Shown here in pieces: positions 1 to 5,044 of a DNA stretch of 5,044 nt. Position 1 is the stretch's first letter, and the number at the start of each line of letters is the position of its first letter. A model generated the notes under the pieces. It worked only from the letters and a program-made list of their open reading frames with translations, did no database searches and was not told where the DNA came from. Location: contig NZ_JACIYL010000280.1 in NCBI RefSeq assembly GCF_014359955.1, positions 1 through 5,044 on the forward strand. Direction: 5' to 3'. The stretch is from Thermogutta sp. (GTDB taxonomy: Bacteria; Planctomycetota; Planctomycetia; Pirellulales; Thermoguttaceae). The position numbers and the translations under genes are program-made.

Positions 1-2
1 TC

Positions 3-2852
3 AAAAACGCCAAAATGCTGGAAATCGACCAGACGACGCTGCTTTTCCAGGACTACTGGAATCTCGGTGAGGGGCGCGTGCTGGTTCGGCCATGCCTTCT
101 GGTCTTTGATTCCCGCACCTCACCGTCGCAAAAATGGCCGTCGAATCTTCCGGAAATACTGATCCTCGAAGCTCTCGACGGGGCAATTTTTCAGTTCGAT
201 CGGCCGCTTGACCTGAGAACAGCGCGAATCGGCCGTTTCATTGCCGGCCAACTGCTGGGCAACGTTGTTGTGCGAGGCGAAAACCCCACCCAGGATCATC
301 CGGATTTTCGTCTCACCACTCGCGATATTACTGTCACGGAGCATCGTGTATGGACGAATCATCCTCTGGAACTTTCCTGGGGAAAACATCGCGCCCGGGG
401 GGCAGGGATGGAAATTGTCTTCCGGGGAAGGACGCCATTTTCGCGGGGAGGATCAGAGCAGGAACCGCTCAATGTCGATCGGTTTCTGCTCCGCCATGTC
501 GATCGCCTTCACTTCGATCTTGAGCCCCTGAGAACTCCCGACAAATTGCAGACGACGACGCCTCCCGACTCCTCACCCACCTTATCGCGAGATGAAGCGC
601 TTGACATTTCATGTCAGGGGCCCCTGCTCTTCATTCCGGCTCAGAAAACGATCACCCTGGAAGACCACGTGGACGTTGATCGGACCCGAAACGGCCAGAG
701 CGTCTTGCAGCTCCGCTGCCAGCAGCTCGTTGTGACTTTTCAGAATACAGAAGGGCAGAACGGAACAAACGTTTCGCCCGCGGCGACCCAAGCGTCCCCT
801 GATCCCGCCAACGCCAAGAAATCGGTTCCCGGCTCGCCGAAATGGCAGGTCCACCTCGTTCGGGCCGTCGGCCAGCCCGTCCGCATTGTGTTTCCCACCT
901 GGAATGGCGAATTGCAGGGCGAGGACCTCCGCTACGACGCCACTTCCGGGGCCATGTCTCTGGATGGTTCCAACGGCGTGCAGGGAAAAAATGGGAAAGA
1001 TCAGTTTTCCGCTCGGGCGGTGCAATGCCAACTGACACCAACGGGAGACATTCAAATGCTGGTGGCTGTGGGGCCCGGCAAAGCCCAGTTCACGCCCGCC
1101 AACGCTTCGCAGGAATGGATCCTGACCTGGGGACGCAGCCTGACGTTGACCACCGAGTCAAATGAGCGCATCGCCGCTCTCCAGGGCGGTGTTCAAATGG
1201 AGGCCGGCGGTCTGGGGATTCTCAGGGCCCAGGAGATCTGGTGCTGGGCAGACGCCGGTTCCCACACGGCCGATTTCGCCTCGCTTCGCCTTCGTCGCTT
1301 CGTGGCTCAATCCGGTGTCGAAGTTACTTCCTCCCAGTTTGCCGCGCAAACTGACCGCCTGGAAGCCTGGATCAAGTGGGACATCCCCCCACCAGCACAA
1401 CCCTCTCCATCGTCCCGCGGCCTCTCTTTCCAGCCGGGTGAGAAGGCCTCCGGGAAGGAGAATCATCCAGCTTTCATGACAGAGACGGGCCAGATTGCCT
1501 TGCGGGCAAGTCTGTTGCGGATGGAGTTCGCAGCTTATCCGGGCCAGGCAGCGGAACTGACAGCCCTTTCTGCGGACGGTAGCGTCATTGCCGATGAACG
1601 CACCCAACAACCGGACCTCCACCCGTTGCAGCTCCGCGGTGATCACCTCGAGGTCACTCACCCCACGCGGCCTTCCACGATTTTTTCACTCACCGGAAAT
1701 CCCGCCTACGTCGCGGGACGGGGTCTTGCCCTGACAGGTTATCAGATCTTTCTCGACCGCGGTCGCAATCTTCTCTCCGTTGCCGGGGTGGGTCGTCTTG
1801 ACATTGACAAGTCTGCCGCACATATGTTGCCCGTCTCCGCGGACGACCGTGTTGCCATTCAGTGGAACCAGGGCATGGACTTCGCCGGCCGAACAATTTC
1901 TTTCCAGGGAGGTGTTCAACTGACTTCCGGGCCACGGCGTCTGCAGGCCGATGCGCTGGGAATTGAACTGGCACAGCCCGTCATCCTCTCCAGTCTCTCC
2001 AGTTTCGAAAGACACCAGGTGCGATTAGTGCGGGCCATCGGGAATGTGTTTGTGGAGAATCTCGAGCTCGATCCATCAGGCAACCTCGTTGCCCGGGATA
2101 TATTGCGTGTCAGCGAGATCAGCGTGGATTTCTTGAGCGGCCGAATCTCCGCGCCGGGACCTGGGCGGTTCGGAACAGTCCGTCAGGCGTCCAGTGTCGC
2201 CGGGATTTTCCACACCGGCGGCACGCCACAGGCCGTCGAGCAGACCCAGCCTAACCCGGGCCGAGAAAACAACACCCAGCCAAGTTCAGCACCCAACACC
2301 AACCCCAATCAGGAAGCCAACCCTCCGCCCGTGAACACACCAGATCAACGGCTGATCATGCTGGACATCAGTTTCCACCAGCAATTGGAGGGAAACATCC
2401 AACAGCGGCAGGTGGGTTGTTACGGCCGGGTTAAAGCCCGGTATGGGGGAGTAACCACGTGGTCCGCCGAGAGGCTTCCTGACGATCCAGCGCTACTTGG
2501 TCCGGAGGGAATGGTTCTCAACTGTCAGGAACTCACAGCGTTTCAAATTGTCACCCCAGGGGAACAGCGACCCCATCTTGAGCTCGTGGCTTTGGGAAAC
2601 GTCACGGTAGAAGCTCAATTTCACACGGCTCGCGCAAGGCGTCTGTCTCTGGATGAATCGAAAACGCTCCTCGTCCTGGAAGGGGACGGGGACGTTCCAG
2701 CAGAGCTTTACCGCCAGGAATTTCGTGGTGGTCCCGTTCAGAAGACGACAGCCCGGCGAATCTACTTCTGGTATTCCACCAAAACGGTCAAAGTGGACGA
2801 TGCCAAATCCCTGGAGATCAGCCGGTCGCCAACCGTCCCCCTGGGTGGGTGA
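3..2852 (+). CDS. Large modular OstA/LptA-like envelope protein (5'-truncated by window edge)
   Basis: The reading frame is open from the first in-frame codon (position 3), and the first ATG, at 15, has no clear ribosome-binding site. The true start is therefore probably upstream, and the 949 visible codons are the C-terminal part. Numbering from the ATG at 15, residues 1-170 contain a DGAIFQFDRPLDLRTARIG-type stretch that I read as LptC-like. The rest is short alternating beta-strand segments resembling the OstA/LptA jellyroll. Recurring motifs include VHLVRAVG (279), VRLVRAIG (669) and LELVALG (855), QGGVQ (390 and 631), and GPG (353 and 715). Three Pro/Ser/Asn/Gln-rich linkers (about 251-276, 458-486 and 743-779) separate blocks. 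No enzyme motif was seen. The OstA/LptA family carries lipopolysaccharide across the periplasm. That role here is inference, and the protein could be another beta-rich surface or periplasmic protein. No membrane segment or signal peptide is visible, as expected if the N-terminus is missing. Confidence 0.72.
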   Translation, partial: KNAKMLEIDQTTLLFQDYWNLGEGRVLVRPCLLVFDSRTSPSQKWPSNLPEILILEALDGAIFQFDRPLDLRTARIGRFIAGQLLGNVVVRGENPTQDHPDFRLTTRDITVTEHRVWTNHPLELSWGKHRARGAGMEIVFRGRTPFSRGGSEQEPLNVDRFLLRHVDRLHFDLEPLRTPDKLQTTTPPDSSPTLSRDEALDISCQGPLLFIPAQKTITLEDHVDVDRTRNGQSVLQLRCQQLVVTFQNTEGQNGTNVSPAATQASPDPANAKKSVPGSPKWQVHLVRAVGQPVRIVFPTWNGELQGEDLRYDATSGAMSLDGSNGVQGKNGKDQFSARAVQCQLTPTGDIQMLVAVGPGKAQFTPANASQEWILTWGRSLTLTTESNERIAALQGGVQMEAGGLGILRAQEIWCWADAGSHTADFASLRLRRFVAQSGVEVTSSQFAAQTDRLEAWIKWDIPPPAQPSPSSRGLSFQPGEKASGKENHPAFMTETGQIALRASLLRMEFAAYPGQAAELTALSADGSVIADERTQQPDLHPLQLRGDHLEVTHPTRPSTIFSLTGNPAYVAGRGLALTGYQIFLDRGRNLLSVAGVGRLDIDKSAAHMLPVSADDRVAIQWNQGMDFAGRTISFQGGVQLTSGPRRLQADALGIELAQPVILSSLSSFERHQVRLVRAIGNVFVENLELDPSGNLVARDILRVSEISVDFLSGRISAPGPGRFGTVRQASSVAGIFHTGGTPQAVEQTQPNPGRENNTQPSSAPNTNPNQEANPPPVNTPDQRLIMLDISFHQQLEGNIQQRQVGCYGRVKARYGGVTTWSAERLPDDPALLGPEGMVLNCQELTAFQIVTPGEQRPHLELVALGNVTVEAQFHTARARRLSLDESKTLLVLEGDGDVPAELYRQEFRGGPVQKTTARRIYFWYSTKTVKVDDAKSLEISRSPTVPLGG

Positions 2853-2996
2853 TTTGCCCGCGGTACGGCCCTTAATCGTCGTTTCGTGAGTGGAGGGATT
2901 GCCCTCAGCACTGTGGGGGTCCCGTGGCCGCCAGTCGTCTGGGCAGCTTGTCCCCTCACCCGGCAGTGCAGGAGCGCGAGGCATCATGCGGCAAAC
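2853..2996. other. Convergent intergenic spacer, no clear terminator
   Basis: This 144-bp spacer lies between the 3' ends of the OstA-like gene (+) and pncA (-). A bidirectional terminator would be expected. Only a short 5-bp stem (GAGGG at 2893-2897 with CCCTC at 2902-2906, 4-nt loop) and a distant 6-bp repeat (GCACTG at 2908 with CAGTGC at 2964) are visible. Neither is followed by a T-run on either strand. Termination here may be Rho-dependent or use a weak structure. No gene was recognised. Confidence 0.5.
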
Positions 2997-3632
2997 TCAC
3001 GAGCGATGCCCCAGGATCGAGTTGAGGTCGGCACTTGAAACGATCGTAACACCGGCCTCCCGAAGCTGCTGCAACGAACTTGCCACGTCGCCCGGCATCA
3101 ATTCGACGCCGCGGCAGGCATCTTCAATGAGGAAAGTCTGATAGCCCAACTCGGCGCCATCCAAACAGGTCCACTTCACGCAGTAGTCGGTCGCCAACCC
3201 ACTCACAAAAATGCGTGTCACGTGGTTTTCCTGGAGGTATTCATGGAGCCCGGTGGCGCGCCGTCGGGCGTTGTCGTAGAAACCACTGTAACTGTCGATA
3301 GCCGGATCTGTGCCTTTGCGGAACACCGCTCGGAAAACCCGCGTGTCAAGCTGGGGATGAAATTCAGCCCCCGGAGTTCCCTGGACACAGTGCACGGGCC
3401 ACAGGATTTGTGGAACTCCGTTGATTTCCACAACCTCTCCTGGTTGTTTGCCGGGGTGATTGGCCGCGAAGCTGCAATGGTCGGGCGGATGCCAGTCCTG
3501 GGTAGCCACCACCAACGGGAAAAGTGGCATGACCCGGTTGATCACAGGGACGACTTCGTCACCCCGCGGCACCGGCAGCGCACCTCCCGGGCAAAAGTCG
3601 TTCTGCACATCGACCACGATCAGCGCGTCCAT
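2997..3632 (-). CDS. pncA: Nicotinamidase (pyrazinamidase family, PncA)
   Basis: This enzyme hydrolyses nicotinamide to nicotinate and ammonia in the cytoplasm, the entry step of the deamidating NAD salvage route. The 211-residue protein belongs to the isochorismatase-like hydrolase superfamily and has a normal length. The catalytic triad is visible as D8 (in VVDVQNDF), K106 (in FRKGTD) and C151 (in ATDYCV). Metal-site residues are D46 and H48 (QDWHPPDH, with H52 nearby) and H81 (WPVHCVQGTPGAEFHP). The L146-A147-T148 segment precedes the nucleophile region as in the family. I chose the ATG at 3632: an AGGAG Shine-Dalgarno sits 10 nt upstream, and it puts the catalytic Asp at position 8, as in Mycobacterium tuberculosis PncA. 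A TTG at 3653 would add seven residues but overlaps that Shine-Dalgarno. It lies downstream of a Nudix/NrtR-like gene and nadE on the same strand, a coherent NAD context. The 179-bp gap before it suggests its own promoter or a regulated read-through. Confidence 0.95.
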   Translation of the reverse strand: MDALIVVDVQNDFCPGGALPVPRGDEVVPVINRVMPLFPLVVATQDWHPPDHCSFAANHPGKQPGEVVEINGVPQILWPVHCVQGTPGAEFHPQLDTRVFRAVFRKGTDPAIDSYSGFYDNARRRATGLHEYLQENHVTRIFVSGLATDYCVKWTCLDGAELGYQTFLIEDACRGVELMPGDVASSLQQLREAGVTIVSSADLNSILGHRS

Positions 3633-3642
3633 AGGCGGGAAT

Positions 3643-3647
3643 CTCCT
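3643..3647 (-). promoter_or_regulatory. Shine-Dalgarno of pncA (decides the start)
   Basis: On the - strand, GGAGAGGAGAT precedes the ATG at 3632, with the AGGAG core 10 nt upstream. This supports the ATG over the in-frame TTG at 3653, which would place the ribosome-binding site inside the coding sequence. Confidence 0.75.
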
Positions 3648-3674
3648 CTCCAAGGCCCCGTGCTGCCCATTTTT

Positions 3675-3680
3675 ATTATC
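3675..3680 (-). promoter_or_regulatory. Possible -10 element for pncA
   Basis: GATAAT, followed by AAAA, sits 43-48 nt upstream of the pncA ATG on the - strand. It is a close match to a sigma-70 -10 box in an otherwise G+C-rich spacer. No convincing -35 hexamer is found 16-18 bp further upstream, so the call is weak. Planctomycete promoters need not follow the E. coli consensus. Confidence 0.28.
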
Positions 3681-3720
3681 GAAGCGAGTAAAGAACCTGC
3701 CCTCCGAACTTCCGGGTTAC

Positions 3721-3742
3721 GCATTCGCAGCGTTTGTAATGC
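3721..3742. repeat. Imperfect 22-bp palindrome upstream of pncA
   Basis: GCATT at 3721-3725 is mirrored by AATGC at 3738-3742. Over the 22 bp, 14 positions agree with the reverse complement. It lies about 90 bp upstream of the pncA start and upstream of the -10-like hexamer, a location compatible with a dimeric regulator's operator. Five-bp perfect arms can arise by chance. Confidence 0.3.
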
Positions 3743-3768
3743 CTTTTCTCTCAAACGACGATGGCGGT

Positions 3769-3790
3769 CCGAACGGAAACTCCCGTTCGG
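3769..3790. repeat. Perfect 8-bp inverted repeat between the Nudix gene and pncA
   Basis: The arms CCGAACGG (3769-3776) and CCGTTCGG (3783-3790) are exact reverse complements around a 6-nt spacer. The element begins 22 bases beyond the Nudix stop codon and lies about 137 bp upstream of the pncA ATG. As RNA it would form a stable G+C-rich hairpin, which could attenuate or end the nadE-Nudix transcript, although no U-run follows on the - strand. As DNA it has the size and symmetry of an operator for a dimeric regulator. The sequence alone does not decide between these. Confidence 0.55.
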
Positions 3791-3811
3791 GAAACCGGCG
3801 TCGAAAATTTC

Positions 3812-4549
3812 TCACGTTCCAGCGAATACTTCGGGTGAAAATCCCGTGCGGGCCAGCTCTTCGTAAACCGTCGGACAGAACCGAAACAGTTTTCTCTGTC
3901 GCCCCGCGGTTTGCATTGGGGGTGAAGCGGCCTCCGCCCCCTCAGCCAGCGCAATCACACCCATTTTCAGAAGAAAACTTTGAAGTTTTCTTGCCGAAAC
4001 AGAGCATCCCAGCATGATCTCATAGACCCGCTGAAGATCAACGATTGCAAAACTGTCGGGAAATAATTCCCGCCCAAACGGTCGCGTGCGGATGTCACGT
4101 CGGAGATTCTCGGTGACTTCTTCCACGATTTGATTGTGATCGAATGCCATCGGCGGCAGGGCGGAAAGGCTGAACCACTCGGCTTTCGCCGCGTCATCAC
4201 CACCCTGCGGTGAATGGGCCGACTTCCAGACCACGGCGCGATAGACAATCGAGATGGTACGCCCCCGCGGGTCCCGGCCCGGTGTACCGTAAACGCCGGC
4301 AACCTCCAGCGCTGCCCCCCGAATACCGGTTTCCTCCTCCAGTTCACGTGCCGCGGCTGTTTCGAGAGGCTCGTCAATGTCCACAAACCCGCCCGGTAAC
4401 GCCCACATCCCTGCAAACGGCGGTCGTGCCCGTTGGATGAGGAGAACCTCTGGTGATGAATGAGGGTGGTCGGCTTCGGTCTCGGGAAGCCCAAAAATAA
4501 CGCAATCCACGCACACTGCGGGACGCGGGTATTCGTACGTGTAGCCCAT
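3812..4549 (-). CDS. Nudix hydrolase with C-terminal NrtR-like winged-helix domain
   Basis: The 245-residue cytoplasmic protein has two parts. Residues about 8-140 form a Nudix domain starting with YPRPAVCVD, with a complete Nudix box at G54-I76 (G54, E60, R68-E69-L70, E72-E73, G75), which binds divalent metal in active family members. The ADP-ribose-pyrophosphatase-type stretch TPGRDPRGR is at 89-97. Residues about 155-240 match the C-terminal region of NrtR proteins in layout: ELFPDSFAIVDLQRVYEIMLG at 161-181, then a helix at 186-196, and a LFRF strand at 221-224. NrtR proteins are Nudix-derived repressors of NAD genes that respond to ADP-ribose. Position between nadE and pncA fits that role. 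The ATG at 4549 is the only sensible start, because an in-frame stop lies four codons upstream; a GGAG lies 12 nt before it. Oddities are an intact catalytic box together with a diverged RNFRRK-type helix. It may be an ADP-ribose hydrolase, a regulator, or both. The family call is firm; DNA binding is inferred. Confidence 0.9.
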   Translation of the reverse strand: MGYTYEYPRPAVCVDCVIFGLPETEADHPHSSPEVLLIQRARPPFAGMWALPGGFVDIDEPLETAAARELEEETGIRGAALEVAGVYGTPGRDPRGRTISIVYRAVVWKSAHSPQGGDDAAKAEWFSLSALPPMAFDHNQIVEEVTENLRRDIRTRPFGRELFPDSFAIVDLQRVYEIMLGCSVSARKLQSFLLKMGVIALAEGAEAASPPMQTAGRQRKLFRFCPTVYEELARTGFSPEVFAGT

Positions 4550-4587
4550 CGAAAAAGATCACTCCGTTACTTGGGAAACGCCCGGTG
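4550..4587 (-). other. Short nadE-Nudix intergenic gap with ribosome-binding site
   Basis: The 38-bp spacer between the nadE stop and the Nudix ATG contains a GGAG on the - strand, 12 nt before the ATG, which is slightly far for an optimal Shine-Dalgarno. There is no room for a full independent promoter plus operator, so co-transcription of the two genes is likely. Confidence 0.5.
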
Positions 4588-5044
4588 TTACACCTTGCCG
4601 TTTTCTACTGCCTGGCGGAGTTCCGCCAGCTCCCGTTCGAATCCTCCCGAAAGAATCGGGAATCGGCACCAACTGCGTGGGTCAAGGTCTTCATCATCCA
4701 CGTGAAACGCCGGCGCATACCGCTCGCGCTTCCACTGGTTGCGGCACCATAAACGGAAGAACCGCTCGACCCACGTGACCAGTTGCTCGGGCCCATAGTC
4801 GGGGAACTCGTGCCGCATGAGACGATAGATTTCCCGGGGCGATAATTTGTCGCGAATGGCCGCCTTCTCAATAAAATCGAGAATGGGATAGGGCATCAAA
4901 TCGGCTTCGTCCGTCTGCTGTTGTTCGCTGGGACGCAATTCTGCCGTCGGCGTGAGGGCGTTGACCTTGGCGAGAGCCGGCACGGGATGCAACCCTTCAG
5001 GGCCCACCTGCTCCAGCCACTTCAACCACTGCCGCAGATAGGTC
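4588..5044 (-). CDS. nadE: NAD+ synthase, C-terminal part (truncated by window edge)
   Basis: NAD+ synthase amidates nicotinate adenine dinucleotide to NAD+ with ATP, the last step of NAD synthesis, in the cytoplasm. The frame is open to the right edge, so only the last 151 residues are seen; the TTG at 5025 is an internal leucine codon, not a start. Family motifs visible, counted from the first visible residue, are TAELRP (33-38), QTDEADLMPY (43-52), which matches the conserved ELRP...QTDE...PY segment of the synthetase domain, and NQWKRERYAPAFHVDD (102-117) followed by DPRSWCRFP (121-129). The KRERYAPAFH...DPR...P ending resembles the long glutamine-dependent enzymes, which have an N-terminal nitrilase-like glutaminase domain, more than the short ammonia-dependent form. 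That subtype is inferred, because the N-terminal half is outside the window. It is followed by the Nudix/NrtR-like gene after 38 bp on the same strand, consistent with one operon. Confidence 0.9.
   Translation of the reverse strand, partial: TYLRQWLKWLEQVGPEGLHPVPALAKVNALTPTAELRPSEQQQTDEADLMPYPILDFIEKAAIRDKLSPREIYRLMRHEFPDYGPEQLVTWVERFFRLWCRNQWKRERYAPAFHVDDEDLDPRSWCRFPILSGGFERELAELRQAVENGKV
4612..4629. repeat. 18-bp palindrome at the 3' end of nadE
   Basis: CTGGCGGA (4612-4619) and TCCGCCAG (4622-4629) are exact reverse complements around a 2-nt spacer. The element lies inside the last codons of nadE (encoding ELRQ) and ends about 63 bp upstream of the Nudix start. It could be a coding coincidence, an RNA hairpin near the gene end, or an intragenic operator for the downstream gene. 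Confidence 0.4.

Noticed and set aside
609..1055. 148-codon open frame on the - strand within the large gene
   Set aside because: It is antisense to a long continuous coding frame and has a composition typical of a mirror frame, with no family resemblance.
2893..2906. GAGGG/CCCTC hairpin in the convergent spacer as a terminator
   Set aside because: The stem is only 5 bp with a 4-nt loop, and there is no T-run on either strand, so it is not supportable as an intrinsic terminator.
3633..3653. Seven-residue N-terminal extension of PncA from the TTG at 3653
   Set aside because: It would bury the strong AGGAG ribosome-binding site in coding sequence, and the family's N-terminus aligns with the ATG at 3632.
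3633..3811. Possible NAD- or nicotinate-related riboswitch upstream of pncA
   Set aside because: I could not find a recognisable conserved riboswitch core. Only palindromes and a -10-like hexamer are visible.
3222..3866. 214-codon open frame on the + strand opposite pncA and its upstream region
   Set aside because: It is antisense to a gene with a full catalytic motif set, runs across the spacer, has no recognisable domain or ribosome-binding site, and looks like a G+C-rich shadow frame.
4646..4660. CCCGA/TCGGG inverted repeat inside nadE
   Set aside because: It has 5-bp arms within conserved coding sequence (RFPILSGG) and is explained by codon choice.
4460..4705. 81-codon + strand frame across the nadE-Nudix junction
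   Set aside because: It overlaps two well-supported - strand genes, and no motif or translation signal was seen.

Overview
The window (about 58% G+C by eye) fits a member of the Planctomycetota, perhaps a Pirellulales-type or thermophilic relative. This rests on my recollection that very long OstA/LptA-like proteins and Nudix proteins beginning with a YPRPAV-type motif are typical of that phylum. It is a family-level impression, not a computed assignment.

Layout: two converging transcription units. On the + strand, from the left edge to 2852, lies the 3' part of one very long gene, open at the window's 5' edge. It encodes a beta-rich, modular protein that I read as LptC/LptA(OstA)-like, i.e. 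a candidate envelope or lipopolysaccharide-transport factor. A 144-bp spacer (2853-2996) separates it from a - strand cluster running leftward from the right edge. That cluster holds the C-terminal part of an NAD+ synthase (nadE, 5044-4588), a 245-residue Nudix protein with a C-terminal NrtR-like winged-helix region (4549-3812), and a nicotinamidase (pncA, 3632-2997).

How the genes work together: the - strand cluster is a NAD salvage and homeostasis unit. PncA deamidates nicotinamide to nicotinate. After nicotinate is converted to its mononucleotide and dinucleotide by enzymes encoded elsewhere, NadE amidates nicotinate adenine dinucleotide to NAD+. The Nudix/NrtR-like protein is placed between them. 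In the known NrtR family such proteins regulate NAD genes in response to ADP-ribose, a product of NAD turnover. Here the Nudix catalytic signature is intact, so it may also or instead hydrolyse ADP-ribose.

Possible control DNA: nadE and the Nudix gene are 38 bp apart and probably co-transcribed. pncA follows after a 179-bp gap holding a perfect 8-bp inverted repeat, a weaker 22-bp palindrome, a -10-like hexamer and a strong Shine-Dalgarno sequence. A third palindrome lies in the end of nadE, upstream of the Nudix start. These are candidate operators or RNA hairpins and are not proven. No RNA genes, mobile elements or CRISPR arrays were seen. The most interesting leads are the bifunctional-looking Nudix/NrtR protein with its nearby palindromes, and the giant modular LptC/LptA-like protein.
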